Shown piece by piece: positions 12,005 to 20,578 of a stretch of DNA of 39,929 nucleotides. The notes under the pieces were generated by a model that made no database searches, was not told the origin of the DNA, and was given only the letters and a program-made list of their open reading frames with translations. This DNA is from JBBDYG01 sp040901765 (GTDB taxonomy: Bacteria > Planctomycetota > Planctomycetia > Pirellulales > Lacipirellulaceae). The stretch's first letter is position 1; every line of letters starts with the position of its first letter. The position numbers and the translations under genes were made by a program. The stretch is from positions 1 to 39,929 of the forward strand of contig JBBDYG010000045.1 in NCBI GenBank assembly GCA_040901765.1, given 5' to 3'.

Positions 12005-13515
12005 TTTTACTGTCCCAAGCCGCATAGCGGCCCGTAAGTGGTTTTGGTATTTAGCTTTCTGAACACGGACCCGTTCAGGAGGAATAGTCATGGAACGACG
12101 GTTTGAATTGCGTAAAGCGGCGATGCTTGCAGAGTGCGAGGTAACTCCCGAAGTCTTTCGTGGCGTGGTGGAACGCCTCGGCAAGTTCGTGGAGCCGTTC
12201 GCGGACTTGCTCAGCCAGCAAGCGCAACGACAGCACGCGAAAGAGTGTTTGGCGGGCTTGATTTCGGACCTGGAGCGAAAGAACGTGGAATCGATCGCTG
12301 ATCGTCACGATCAAGACCGGCGGAACTTGCAACACTTTGTTGGCGGCGCCGAGTGGGATCATCAGCCTTTGATGAGGGAGCTTGCCCGGCAGGTCGGCCA
12401 GGAGTTGGGCAAGGGGGACGGGGTGCTCGTGTTCGATCCTTCGGCGTATCCCAAGCAAGGCAAGCAGTCGGTGGGCGTGGCCCGGCAGTGGTGTGGTCGG
12501 CTGGGCAAAGTCGATAACTGCCAAGTGGCCGTCTACCTGGCGTATGTTTCGCGAAAGGGCCATGCGGTGGTGAATGCACGGTTGTACTTGCCGAAAGACT
12601 GGGCCGGTGATCGCAAGCGTCGGAAAGCGGCCGGCGTTCCGAAGGAAGTGCGTTTCCAAACTCGTCACGAACAAGCCCTGGAGATGCTCGCCGAGCAAGG
12701 CCACCTGCTGCCGCACGCCTGGATCGCCGGCGATGACGAAATGGGGAAAAACGCCTGTTTCCGTCGGGATTTGCACGATCGCGGCGAGCGGTATCTGCTG
12801 GCCGTGCCCAGCAACCTGCTCGTTCGCGATCTGGACGCGAAGCCTCCCGAATACCAAGGCCGCGGGGCCGTTCCCAAGCGGTCGTTTGAGCGCGTGGACC
12901 GGTGGCGCGACTCCCTGTCCGACGACGCCTGGACCCGGATCAAGGTCCGCGACGGAGAAAAGGGACCGCTCTGGGTCGAAGTAGTAACGTGCCGGGTCCA
13001 GACCAAGATCGGTCAGCGAGCGATGAAATACGAGGAGACGCTGGTGGTCATTCGCTGCTTGGACGAAGAGGGCGTAACCAAATACGACTTCTATTTCTCG
13101 AACGCTCCCCGCGATATTCCCGCCAAGGAATTCGCACGTGTGGCTCTGTCTGCCCATCGCATTGAAGAGGCCATCAAGCGCAGCAAGGGCGAAGCGGGCT
13201 TGGCGCATTACGAGGTTCGGAATTGGCGTGGTTGGCATCACCATCAGGTGCTCTCGTTGATCGCTACTTGGTTCCTGGTGGGCGAATCGCAGCGGGGGGA
13301 AAAAATGGACTCCAGCAATCACCTTGCCGCAGATTCGCGATGGCATCGCCATGCTGCTGCGAGCGGCCTACGACTGCGACACGCCGACCAAGATCGCCCA
13401 CAACAAAACGCGTCGCTTGATACGAAACGAAGAAGCACGGTTCTATCACTACAAAGCGCGTAACTGCTTACCGCCGTTAAGGATAAATCAACGCCGATAA
13501 CTTGGGACAGTAAAA
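12005..13515 (+). mobile_element. IS701-family insertion sequence, complete ends
   Basis: This 1511-bp element has perfect 15-bp terminal inverted repeats: TTTTACTGTCCCAAG at 12005-12019 and its reverse complement at 13501-13515. TTAG flanks it directly on both sides (12001-12004 and 13516-13519), a 4-bp target duplication that fits the YTAR preference known for IS701 elements. It holds one transposase gene. The clean duplication suggests a fairly recent insertion; the transposase frame has a one-base shift. It lies 57 bp upstream of uvrC and may separate that gene from part of its promoter. Confidence 0.93.
12090..13463 (+). CDS. IS701-family DDE transposase, C-terminus frameshifted
   Basis: As read, the frame gives 457 residues. 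The RNase H-like core has the expected acidic residues: D116 in VFDPSAYPKQGKQ, D215/D216 in AGDDEMG, and E359/E360 in RIEEAIKRSKGEAGL, followed by HYEVRNWRGWHHH. After residue 403, at a run of six G and six A (13294-13305), the family C-terminus continues in the +1 frame: WTPAITLPQIRDGIAMLLRA and onward to YHYKARNCLPPL, ending at a TAA at 13498-13500 that abuts the right terminal repeat. Roughly the last 54 residues of the printed frame are therefore spurious. One extra base in the homopolymer, from slippage or sequencing error, explains this. Activity is doubtful unless the base is an error. Confidence 0.88.
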   Translation: MERRFELRKAAMLAECEVTPEVFRGVVERLGKFVEPFADLLSQQAQRQHAKECLAGLISDLERKNVESIADRHDQDRRNLQHFVGGAEWDHQPLMRELARQVGQELGKGDGVLVFDPSAYPKQGKQSVGVARQWCGRLGKVDNCQVAVYLAYVSRKGHAVVNARLYLPKDWAGDRKRRKAAGVPKEVRFQTRHEQALEMLAEQGHLLPHAWIAGDDEMGKNACFRRDLHDRGERYLLAVPSNLLVRDLDAKPPEYQGRGAVPKRSFERVDRWRDSLSDDAWTRIKVRDGEKGPLWVEVVTCRVQTKIGQRAMKYEETLVVIRCLDEEGVTKYDFYFSNAPRDIPAKEFARVALSAHRIEEAIKRSKGEAGLAHYEVRNWRGWHHHQVLSLIATWFLVGESQRGEKMDSSNHLAADSRWHRHAAASGLRLRHADQDRPQQNASLDTKRRSTVLSLQSA

Positions 13516-13765
13516 TTAGTACGACAGCGCTATGTTTCACCACGGAGTCACGGAGCACACGGAGGATGATCCATATTTCTGTGCCGTTTTGGGATGACCG
13601 TCTGAATATTTTAACGGTATCGGAATCATCATTCTGTGGTGCCCACGATCGATAGTAGACGTCCCTTTATTTGCGAACTTCCGTGCCCTCCGTGACTCTG
13701 TGGTGAAAAGCAACCCAGCGCAGTAGTATTAGCAGTTATCCGCCTAAAGGCGGGACTACGAGCAC

Positions 13766-15568
13766 TCACACTCCCGCGAACTTCCACAAATCGGCCTCCA
13801 TCCGATCGAGCCGTTGTTCCAATGCCGCTCTGGTCGCGTCGAGATTCGCCAATTGCTCGGCTGGCTCGAAGGTGAACATGTAGAACTTGATCTTTGGCTC
13901 CGTGCCGCTGGGGCGGCAGGCGACATAGTTACCGTCCACCGCAAGGTCGAGAATCACCAGATCGCCGTTCGGTCCGGCGAGCGGTTCTCCCAACCCGCCG
14001 CGAGGCGTGATGGTTAGCTGTTCGTAATCGCGAATCTGCCGGACAGCCATGCCGCCGATTTCATCGGGCGGTGCGGCGCGAAACATGGCCATCACCTCCA
14101 TCATCTGCATCATTCCCTCGCTGCCGGGCATCAGCACGGAAACCGTCCGCTCGGCGTGCGCGCCATGTTGCCAGAACAGGGCGTCGAGTTTTTCGTGCAG
14201 CGTCTGGCCCGAGGCCTTTAGCTTAGCGGCCAACTCGCCGGCAAGCATCGCCGCCACCGCGCCATCCTTGTCGCGGGCATACGTCCCCGCCATGTAGCCG
14301 TGCGATTCTTCCGTGCCGAACAGAAAATGATCGGGTCCGAACTCGTCGATCGCGCCGGCGATCCACTTGAAACCGACCAGCAGGTCGCCGATCGTCCGCA
14401 CCCCGTAACTATCGGCGATCCGCCGCACGAGCTGCGTGGTTACTAGCGTTTGCACGACAAAACTTTGCGGCGTGAGCCGGCCCGCGGCCTTCGCATTCTC
14501 CAGCACAAAATCGACCAGCAGCGCGCCAATCTGATTGCCAGAGAGCGTTGCCCACGCAGCACCCGGTTTGAACGAGAGAGGCGCTGCCAATCCCAGTCGG
14601 TCGCAGTCGGGGTCAGTTGCGATGCATAGGTCTCCGCCAATTTCTTTCGCGCGGGCGATGATTGAATCGAACACTCGAGGGTTTTCGGGGTTCGACACAT
14701 GCCCCGGCACGTTGGGAAAGTCGCCATTCGGCTCGGCATGGAGCGCAAACAGTTCCACATCCTCGAACCCATCGCGCTCGAGCACCGGCATCACCGCGGA
14801 GGCACCGACCCCATGCAGCGGCGAGTAGATCATCTTAATTTTTCGCGGTCCCGGCCACGCCTGCGTCAACACCGCGTCGATGAACGCCGCATCGACTTCC
14901 TCCTCGCACGGCACGATTTTTCCAGCCGCGAGCGCTTCGTCGAAATTGGCACGCACGATCTCCTGACAGTTCATCACGCGCTCGATAATCCCGGCATCGT
15001 GCGGCGGCAGCACCTGCCCGCCAGTGGACCAATAGACTTTGACCGCATTGTCGCTCGGCGGATTGTGGCTGGCCGTGACCATGATGCCGCACGAGCAATG
15101 CTTATATCGCACCAAGAACGAAAGTTCCGGCGTGCTGCGATATCCGCGCAGGAAGTAAACCTTGAATCCACTGGCAACCATGATCTCCGCACACAGCCGG
15201 GCGAAGTGCTCCGAGCGATGCCGCGTATCGTAGGCGATGGCACACGATAGCAAGTTTCCACCGACCGTTTCCTTCACGTAGTTGGCCAGTCCCTGCGCGC
15301 TCTCGCCAATGGTGCGGTCGTTGATGGCATTGGAGCCGATGGGGTACATTTTCCCGCGGCGCCCGCCGGTGCCGAAGGGTATCACCGTCCAGAACACGTC
15401 ATCGAGCACCTGCCATTTTTCGTCGGCAATATGCTCGATCACCTGGGGCGCGTATTCGTCATACCGCGGCTCGGTAAGCCAGTCGGTAATATTCTCCGCA
15501 GCGCTCGCGGTAACTTTCCCCGCCGCCACGGCCGCGGCGAGTTGCAGTAGGGCGTCGGATACGTTCAT
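13766..15568 (-). CDS. Phospho-sugar mutase (phosphoglucomutase/phosphomannomutase)
   Basis: This 600-residue member of the alpha-D-phosphohexomutase superfamily is of the long PgcA-like type. The four hallmark loops are present: phosphoserine loop TASHNP with catalytic Ser167, metal-binding loop DPDCDRLG (Asp319, 321, 323), sugar-binding loop GTEESHGYM, and phosphate-binding loop CRPSGTEPKIKFY near the C-terminus. It would interconvert hexose 1- and 6-phosphates through a bisphosphate intermediate, feeding polysaccharide or glycogen metabolism. Specificity for glucose versus mannose cannot be settled from the motifs. The ATG at 15568 sits only 8 bp from the edge of a 198-bp repeat element, so its promoter must lie in or beyond that element. 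Confidence 0.9.
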   Translation of the reverse strand: MNVSDALLQLAAAVAAGKVTASAAENITDWLTEPRYDEYAPQVIEHIADEKWQVLDDVFWTVIPFGTGGRRGKMYPIGSNAINDRTIGESAQGLANYVKETVGGNLLSCAIAYDTRHRSEHFARLCAEIMVASGFKVYFLRGYRSTPELSFLVRYKHCSCGIMVTASHNPPSDNAVKVYWSTGGQVLPPHDAGIIERVMNCQEIVRANFDEALAAGKIVPCEEEVDAAFIDAVLTQAWPGPRKIKMIYSPLHGVGASAVMPVLERDGFEDVELFALHAEPNGDFPNVPGHVSNPENPRVFDSIIARAKEIGGDLCIATDPDCDRLGLAAPLSFKPGAAWATLSGNQIGALLVDFVLENAKAAGRLTPQSFVVQTLVTTQLVRRIADSYGVRTIGDLLVGFKWIAGAIDEFGPDHFLFGTEESHGYMAGTYARDKDGAVAAMLAGELAAKLKASGQTLHEKLDALFWQHGAHAERTVSVLMPGSEGMMQMMEVMAMFRAAPPDEIGGMAVRQIRDYEQLTITPRGGLGEPLAGPNGDLVILDLAVDGNYVACRPSGTEPKIKFYMFTFEPAEQLANLDATRAALEQRLDRMEADLWKFAGV

Positions 15569-15575
15569 GGCCTCT

Positions 15576-15773
15576 CGTACCGCAACGCGGTTCCGTCCCT
15601 AAGCCCAGGGTTGCGCAGCTACCCTGGGTAACGGTCCACAAATGCCTACATACCCCGAAGGGGTTACGCCAAACAGTTGAGCGCAACCCCGTTGGGGTAG
15701 ATCGGTGGACGTTGATTTGTACCCAGGGTAGCTGCGCAACCCTGGGCTGGAAGACGCAACGCCTTTGGCGTAA
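15576..15773. repeat. Palindromic repeat element, copy 1
   Basis: This 198-bp element has long inverted arms (AGCCCAGGGTTGCGCAGCTA at about 15602 and its complement ending at about 15748). Inside is a second mirrored pair built on ACCCCGAAGGGGTTACGC and GCGCAACCCCGTTGGGGT. The outer edges are CGTACCGC at the left and a GCGTAA-ending hairpin at the right. A diverged second copy with the same edges is at 27054-27276. It fills the space between the divergent mutase and cytochrome genes. Confidence 0.85.
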
Positions 15774-15903
15774 AGACTCCCGCGCTGTACGATTTTCGCA
15801 GCACGGGCATAGCCTAGCAGAACTGCGAAGGATTGTGACAGGGGCGGGAGCAACCGATAATACGGCGGACGAAGCAATTTATCACCAAACTCTCAGATGC
15901 CCG

Positions 15904-16845
15904 ATGCGACAATCCATTCGATTGACAATGCTTTTGAGTGTGTCCGTAATTGGGATGGAATTAACCACCCGCGCCGCCGAGCCGCCCAAGCATGCCAAGC
16001 CGCCGGTGTGGTCGAAGGACGTGCTCGACGTTTTCTTCCCCGATGCCCGCGAAGCGCTCGTCGGCCCGCGGCCCGCATTTGCGGCGAGCGAAACCGCCGT
16101 CGTCAGTAGCACGCCATCAGCCGTTCCGCCTGCCGGTGCCGACGCAACGTCGGGCTGGTCAAAGTGGATTGCGCCCGAGATTCTGGAAGCCGAAATTAAA
16201 CGGCAATCGCCCGAACTGGAAAAGCTCGTTGGATCGGCCAGCGTATTCAAGGGCGGCGGCTACGAGAACGCGCGTGACGTCTTTAGCTTGCTCGCGGTGC
16301 TGTTCGCCATTTCCGCCGAGCACGATCAGGAAGCCCGCTGGCAAGACTCTGCCGCGGGGCTGCGCGATCTCTTCGGCCGCGCGGGGTTCAATGCCAAAGT
16401 CGGCACCGACCAAACCTTCCGCGAGGCGGCGAGCCGATCGGCGGACTTGGCGGAACTGATCCGGGGCGGCCGGCCGAGCACGCCGACCGCCATCGCCGAG
16501 GCGAGCTGGTCGACCGTAGCCGACCGCCCCCCGCTCATGCGCCGCATGGAGCTTGCCCAGCAAGAACGGCTGTCGAAATGGCTCGCCAACGAGAACCTCT
16601 TCGTCGACCACGCGGAAGATGTGTCGCATGAAGCACAGATTCTGGCCGCGCTGGCGGATGTAATTACCCGCGAAGGTTACGAATACACCGACGACGACAC
16701 ATTCGTCGGCTACGCTAAGGAACTACGCGAAGCGGCCAGCGAACTGCACCAAGTCACCGAACAAGAAAACTACGAGCAAGCCCGCGCCGCTCTCGGCCGA
16801 GCCACCAAGGCGTGCAGCACGTGCCATGAGGGATACCGGGGGTGA
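15904..16845 (+). CDS. Cytochrome c'-like exported heme protein
   Basis: This 313-residue protein has an N-terminal signal sequence (positive MRQSIR, hydrophobic stretch, cleavage probably near TRAAEPP) and a C-terminal CSTCHEGYRG (C304, C307, H308). A CxxCH at the extreme C-terminus of a helical domain is the mark of class II cytochromes (cytochrome c'). The protein is over twice the usual 130-residue length: residues about 125-200 (DVFSLLAVLFAISAEHDQEA onward) look like another helical module without a heme site. Likely a periplasmic electron carrier or small-gas binder. The ATG at 15904 is chosen because it starts the signal peptide; the frame is open upstream through the repeat element. 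Confidence 0.75.
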   Translation: MRQSIRLTMLLSVSVIGMELTTRAAEPPKHAKPPVWSKDVLDVFFPDAREALVGPRPAFAASETAVVSSTPSAVPPAGADATSGWSKWIAPEILEAEIKRQSPELEKLVGSASVFKGGGYENARDVFSLLAVLFAISAEHDQEARWQDSAAGLRDLFGRAGFNAKVGTDQTFREAASRSADLAELIRGGRPSTPTAIAEASWSTVADRPPLMRRMELAQQERLSKWLANENLFVDHAEDVSHEAQILAALADVITREGYEYTDDDTFVGYAKELREAASELHQVTEQENYEQARAALGRATKACSTCHEGYRG

Positions 16846-16961
16846 TTTGGATTGCTGATTTATGATTGATGATTGATGAGGTTGCCGCGGTCGAGGACGA
16901 CGCGGCTCTCACTGTTTTTCTCGTACTTCTGCCTTCTCACATCGAACATCTAACTTTCCCC

Positions 16962-18248
16962 ATGTCCGACTCCCTCCGCTCCTACCTGTTCGAGCAGCTT
17001 GATGCGATCCCGCTGATTGATCCCCATTCGCACATCAATCCTCATGCGGCGGCGTCCAAGACACTGGCCGACATTCTGGGGTACCACTACTACACTGAAC
17101 TGGCGCATTCGGCCGGCATGTCCCGCGAACGGATCGAGGAGCCGGGGTTAGACCCTCGCGAAAAAGTACGGCGGCTGGTGGAGAACCTCGCGCCCCTTAC
17201 TAACACGGTGCAGTACAGTTGGCTGCTTGAACTGGCCAGCACTTTCTTCGACTTGCCGCCGGGCGAAGATTTGACGCTACAGAATTGGGAACGACTCTAC
17301 GATAACGCGCTCGCCAAAATGGCGATGCCCGACTGGGAACAACAGGTCATTGACCGCACGAAGCTCGAGGGCGTATTTCTTACGAACGACTTCGACGATC
17401 CACTCACGGGTTTCGATACGCGCTTTTACATTCCGTGCCTGCGGACTGATGATCTCGTCTTCAACCTTCGCAACGCCGAAATATTCAACCGGCTTGAAAA
17501 GGCGACCGGCTTGTCGCTTAGCGACGTCGCTTCTTTCCGCCAAGCCATCGGCAAGTTGTTCGATCATTTCGTGTCGCACGGCGCGCGAGCCTGTGCTATC
17601 TCGCTGCCACCACACTTCACGCCCCGCAAGCCGGACGGCGTCCACCGTGCATGGGAAGCTGTTTTGAGCGACGGTCCGCGGGCCTCGGACGACCACGCGG
17701 CCGAGGTCGCCAACTTCGTGTTCTGGACCCTCGCGGAATTCTGCGCCGAGTACCGCTTGCCGTTCGACCTGATGATCGGGGTCAATCGGGCGGTCTACGA
17801 GTCGGGCGTCTACCAAGGCCGCGATTTGTATGACTCGCGGGTTTCGCTGATTCAATACCGCGAGCTGTTCAACAGCTTCCCGCAGGTGACGTTTCCCATT
17901 TCGGTGTTAGCGAGCGTCACCAACCAAGAACTGGTGAGCTATGCGTGGATTTTCCCCAACGTCGTAACCAACGGACATTGGTGGTACTCCAACACTCCCG
18001 TTTACATCGAGTCGGACGCGGCGGCCCGGCTGGAAGCGGTTCCCCGCACGAAGCAGATCGCCTACTACAGCGACATGTACAAGTTGGAGTTCGCGCTCCC
18101 CAAATTCGCGATGTATAAGCGGATTCTTGCGAAAATCCTGGCCGAGCGGTTCGTGCTGGACCGGGGCTGGACCGAAGAACAAGCCGTCGATCTGGGGCGG
18201 CAGGTGTTGCGTGGCAACGTCGAGCGGATTTTTCCGCCGCGGGAGTAA
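16962..18248 (+). CDS. Amidohydrolase-fold protein related to glucuronate isomerase (UxaC-like)
   Basis: This 428-residue protein begins with AIPLIDPHSHINPH, the D-x-H-x-H metal site (H22, H24) of the amidohydrolase superfamily in the form typical of uronate isomerases. TRFYIPCLRTDDL and GHWWYSNTPVYIE further on fit the same family. UxaC (about 470 residues) isomerises glucuronate or galacturonate to keto forms; this protein is shorter and divergent, so the substrate is uncertain. The frame is open from 16866, but the region before 16962 is a repetitive pyrimidine-rich stretch (about 16925-16961) seen in related form before cmk and plsC, so I start at ATG 16962. No uronate-catabolism genes are adjacent. 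Confidence 0.68.
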   Translation: MSDSLRSYLFEQLDAIPLIDPHSHINPHAAASKTLADILGYHYYTELAHSAGMSRERIEEPGLDPREKVRRLVENLAPLTNTVQYSWLLELASTFFDLPPGEDLTLQNWERLYDNALAKMAMPDWEQQVIDRTKLEGVFLTNDFDDPLTGFDTRFYIPCLRTDDLVFNLRNAEIFNRLEKATGLSLSDVASFRQAIGKLFDHFVSHGARACAISLPPHFTPRKPDGVHRAWEAVLSDGPRASDDHAAEVANFVFWTLAEFCAEYRLPFDLMIGVNRAVYESGVYQGRDLYDSRVSLIQYRELFNSFPQVTFPISVLASVTNQELVSYAWIFPNVVTNGHWWYSNTPVYIESDAAARLEAVPRTKQIAYYSDMYKLEFALPKFAMYKRILAKILAERFVLDRGWTEEQAVDLGRQVLRGNVERIFPPRE

Positions 18249-18442
18249 TTTAGCAGGCCTCTCCGAGTGCCGTAGCTGCCCCGCCAGTCGTTTCGGTACT
18301 TCCGGAGGCTCCTTTACGGCACATGGAGTGTGCCTACTTTTCTCGCCGCAAAGTGCTGGCGAACCTCATTCCTCCTGGTTAAACTAGCAGCATGGGGTGC
18401 TGGCTGCTGGGTGGCGGTCGGCTTGCTGCAGAGATTTCTCTG

Positions 18443-18479
18443 CGCCAGGGCGTCACTGGGGCGACGCCCTGGCGTTTTT
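18443..18479 (+). terminator. Rho-independent terminator
   Basis: A perfect 12-bp GC-rich stem (CGCCAGGGCGTC at 18443-18454 with its complement at 18463-18474) and an 8-nt loop are followed by TTTTT. It lies 195 bp after the UxaC-like gene and 72 bp before the subtilase ATG, so it probably ends the upstream transcript; an attenuator for the subtilase is the alternative. The rest of the 302-bp spacer shows no gene. Confidence 0.75.
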
Positions 18480-18550
18480 CAGCCGGAACACCTCTTCACC
18501 CGGCCAAGCCGCCGACTTGTCGGCGAATAGTCTCTACCGAGGCGCGCCTA

Positions 18551-20389
18551 ATGAGCCGAACAACCCGGCGCTGCTCCCTTTGCGGAGTCGTTGCGCGCGC
18601 CAGCGTCCTTTTGCTTGCTGCTCTCGCCGGCAATTCCTGCCGCGCACAAGATGAATTGATTGCAGGCGAAGCCGGCTTCTACGGCGGCGCCGGTCCCCCT
18701 CAAACGCATCTGCAAGGCCCTTTTGTCGGCACCATCGAAGTCCCTTCGTTTCTCGGCGCCGACCGCTTCTACAACGCCGGCTACACCGGCTCCCGTGCCG
18801 TAATGGCCAACATTGAAGCCGGGCGAGTTTGGAATGGCCACGAGACGCTCGCGCACGTACAGCTCATTCCCACCAGCGGTTCGGTCCTGGGCGAGTTCGA
18901 TCGACACGCCACTTGGGTTGGATTCGTGATGGGTGGCCGACCGACCGATCCCAACAATCTGTATCAGCACGGCATGGCACCCGACGCGCAGTTCTTTTCG
19001 GGCGCTATAGCCACGAATTGGGTCCAGCCACCCTCGCCTGCGCTTCCGCGTTTTTCGGGGAGCTTTTCGGCCGGGCTCTCAAGTTCTGGAACGTTTAATC
19101 CCTATCGGCGGGCGTTTCTCACCGGCCTGGACGGCACGCGAACGACCGATGTCGTGAACTCCAGCTTCGCATTCACCATCGGCGGCGGAATCGTGGGGAC
19201 TGACAACATTTCGGGCACCCTCGACGCCTTGGCCGCCAGCAATACCCGCGTGTTGCACGCGATCGCCGCCGGCAACACGTTGCCCAGCGGTGCCGGCCCG
19301 AACCGCGTCTCCAGTCCGGCCAGCGGTTACAACAACATCAGCGTCGCCGCGCTCAGCACGGCCGGCACCCTCTACGACGCCGTTAGCTTCTTCTCTAATG
19401 GCGGTCCAAATGATTACTCCGATCCAACGCAATATGTCTCCGCTGTACGGCAGGTCGTTGACATCGCTGCGCCGGGCGAAAACTATGCGACGGCGTACTA
19501 CGGCGGTCAGACGGGCGGCAATCGGCCGCAACTCGGCGGCAGTGCGGACGGACCCGCCGGCGGACCCGATTATTACACCCGTTCGGTGCGGGGCACGAGC
19601 TTCTCATCGCCCACGGTCGCCGGCGGAGCAGCACTGCTCTACGACGCGGCTTACGATGTGTTCGCCGATAATCCCGATGCCCGCGATGCCCGAGTGATTA
19701 AGTCGGTTCTGATGAACTCCGCCGACAAGCTCGTCGGCTGGAACAACGGCCAGACCGCGCACGCCAACGGCAACGGCGGCATACATACCACGCAGGGGCT
19801 GGATAACCGCATCGGCACGGGCCGACTCAACCTCGACTCAGCGTTCGACCAGTACCTCGGCGGCACCGCCGACGTGGCCGGGCTTACCCAGGGCGTCATG
19901 GGCGGTGTGGCCGCCAGCGGTTGGGATTTCGGCCAAGTGATGGAAAACCTGACCAACGATTACTTGCTGGCCGGACACCTGGGAGAGAACTCGCTCTTTA
20001 CCGCGACGCTCACTTGGTTCCGCGATCGCCGCCAGAACGGACTCACCGGCTTCATCGACGACAGCTACGACAACCTCGACCTGGAGCTTTGGTCGGCCAG
20101 CGGCGGCGCGGCCGTCGCCTTAATCTCCGAGTCGGCCAGCCTTTACAACAGCTCCGAGCACTTTCAGTTTGCGATTCCCGAGACCGGCGAGTACTTGCTG
20201 CGAGTCCGGTGGTCTGGAGAATTGTTTGACCAGTTAAACGATGAAAACCGAGCGACATACGGCTTGGCGTGGTCGGGAACGACCGTTCCTGAGCCGGCAA
20301 CCTGGGTGCTAGCCCTGGTGGCGACGGGGGTATTTTACCGCCTTTTCGTCCCGAAGCGCTTCGCTCCGAAGACTCCGCGTCGCGGCTAA
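18551..20389 (+). CDS. Subtilisin-like (S8) serine protease with PEP-CTERM sorting signal
   Basis: This 612-residue secreted protein has an N-terminal signal (SRTTRRCSLCGVVARASVLL onward), an S8 peptidase region (about 75-420), a pre-C-terminal-like beta domain, and a C-terminal PEP-CTERM tag: VPEPATWVLALVATGVFYRL (579-598) then a basic tail. Visible S8 residues are His119 in DRHATWVGFVMGG, Asn242 in AAGN, and Ser350 in RGTSFSSPTVAGG. The catalytic Asp position (usually D-T/S-G) reads NIEAGR, with Glu89 in its place. PEP-CTERM proteins are processed by exosortase, which is not in this window. The basic tail after the hydrophobic segment (VPKRFAPKTPRRG) is longer than typical. ATG 18551 is chosen because it begins the signal sequence. 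Confidence 0.85.
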   Translation: MSRTTRRCSLCGVVARASVLLLAALAGNSCRAQDELIAGEAGFYGGAGPPQTHLQGPFVGTIEVPSFLGADRFYNAGYTGSRAVMANIEAGRVWNGHETLAHVQLIPTSGSVLGEFDRHATWVGFVMGGRPTDPNNLYQHGMAPDAQFFSGAIATNWVQPPSPALPRFSGSFSAGLSSSGTFNPYRRAFLTGLDGTRTTDVVNSSFAFTIGGGIVGTDNISGTLDALAASNTRVLHAIAAGNTLPSGAGPNRVSSPASGYNNISVAALSTAGTLYDAVSFFSNGGPNDYSDPTQYVSAVRQVVDIAAPGENYATAYYGGQTGGNRPQLGGSADGPAGGPDYYTRSVRGTSFSSPTVAGGAALLYDAAYDVFADNPDARDARVIKSVLMNSADKLVGWNNGQTAHANGNGGIHTTQGLDNRIGTGRLNLDSAFDQYLGGTADVAGLTQGVMGGVAASGWDFGQVMENLTNDYLLAGHLGENSLFTATLTWFRDRRQNGLTGFIDDSYDNLDLELWSASGGAAVALISESASLYNSSEHFQFAIPETGEYLLRVRWSGELFDQLNDENRATYGLAWSGTTVPEPATWVLALVATGVFYRLFVPKRFAPKTPRRG

Positions 20390-20457
20390 CGGGGAAGTTC
20401 CGATTTTTTCGCGCCGGGCGCGAACCTGTTAGCCGAACCACATGTCTAAGGGGCGTC

Positions 20458-20532
20458 CGTAGGGCAGGCTGTGCCTGCCAAACTGCAAGGCGACTGCCAA
20501 ATCATTCGATGGCAGGCACAGCCTGCCCTACG
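20458..20532. repeat. Perfect 23-bp inverted repeat
   Basis: Arms at 20458-20480 (core AGGGCAGGCTGTGCCTGCCA) and 20510-20532 are exact reverse complements around 29 bp. It lies 69 bp downstream of the subtilase stop. It belongs to the same style of palindrome as 1859-1914 but has a different sequence. It may act as a 3' end structure for the subtilase message. Confidence 0.85.
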
Positions 20533-20578
20533 AACCGCTTGACTGCGGCTCGTTGCCGTGGGATGCTTAAACTGTAGC

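Larger units (their letters stand above)
11974..13759. repeat. Nested inverted-repeat spacer split by an IS
   Basis: Without the IS, the uvrC-mutase spacer is a long imperfect palindrome. Left-arm words occur in the order GTAGTCCTGCCTTCAGGC (11974-11991), GATTAGTACGACAGCGC, then CACCACGGAGTCACGGAG (about 13538-13556). Their reverse complements recur in mirrored order at the right: CTCCGTGACTCTGTGGTG (about 13689-13706), a match to the middle words, then GCCTAAAGGCGGGACTAC (13742-13759). The IS entered the left arm at the TTAG of the middle word. The loop (about 13560-13685) has no ORF. Confidence 0.7.

Noticed and set aside
13294..13305. Programmed -1 frameshift in the transposase
   Set aside because: The conserved C-terminus is in the +1 frame, not the -1 frame, and a one-base indel in a homopolymer is simpler.
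20408..20424. Terminator at TTCGCGCCGGGCGCGAA after the subtilase
   Set aside because: The T-run lies before the hairpin on the plus strand and none follows on either strand, so it is not a rho-independent terminator.
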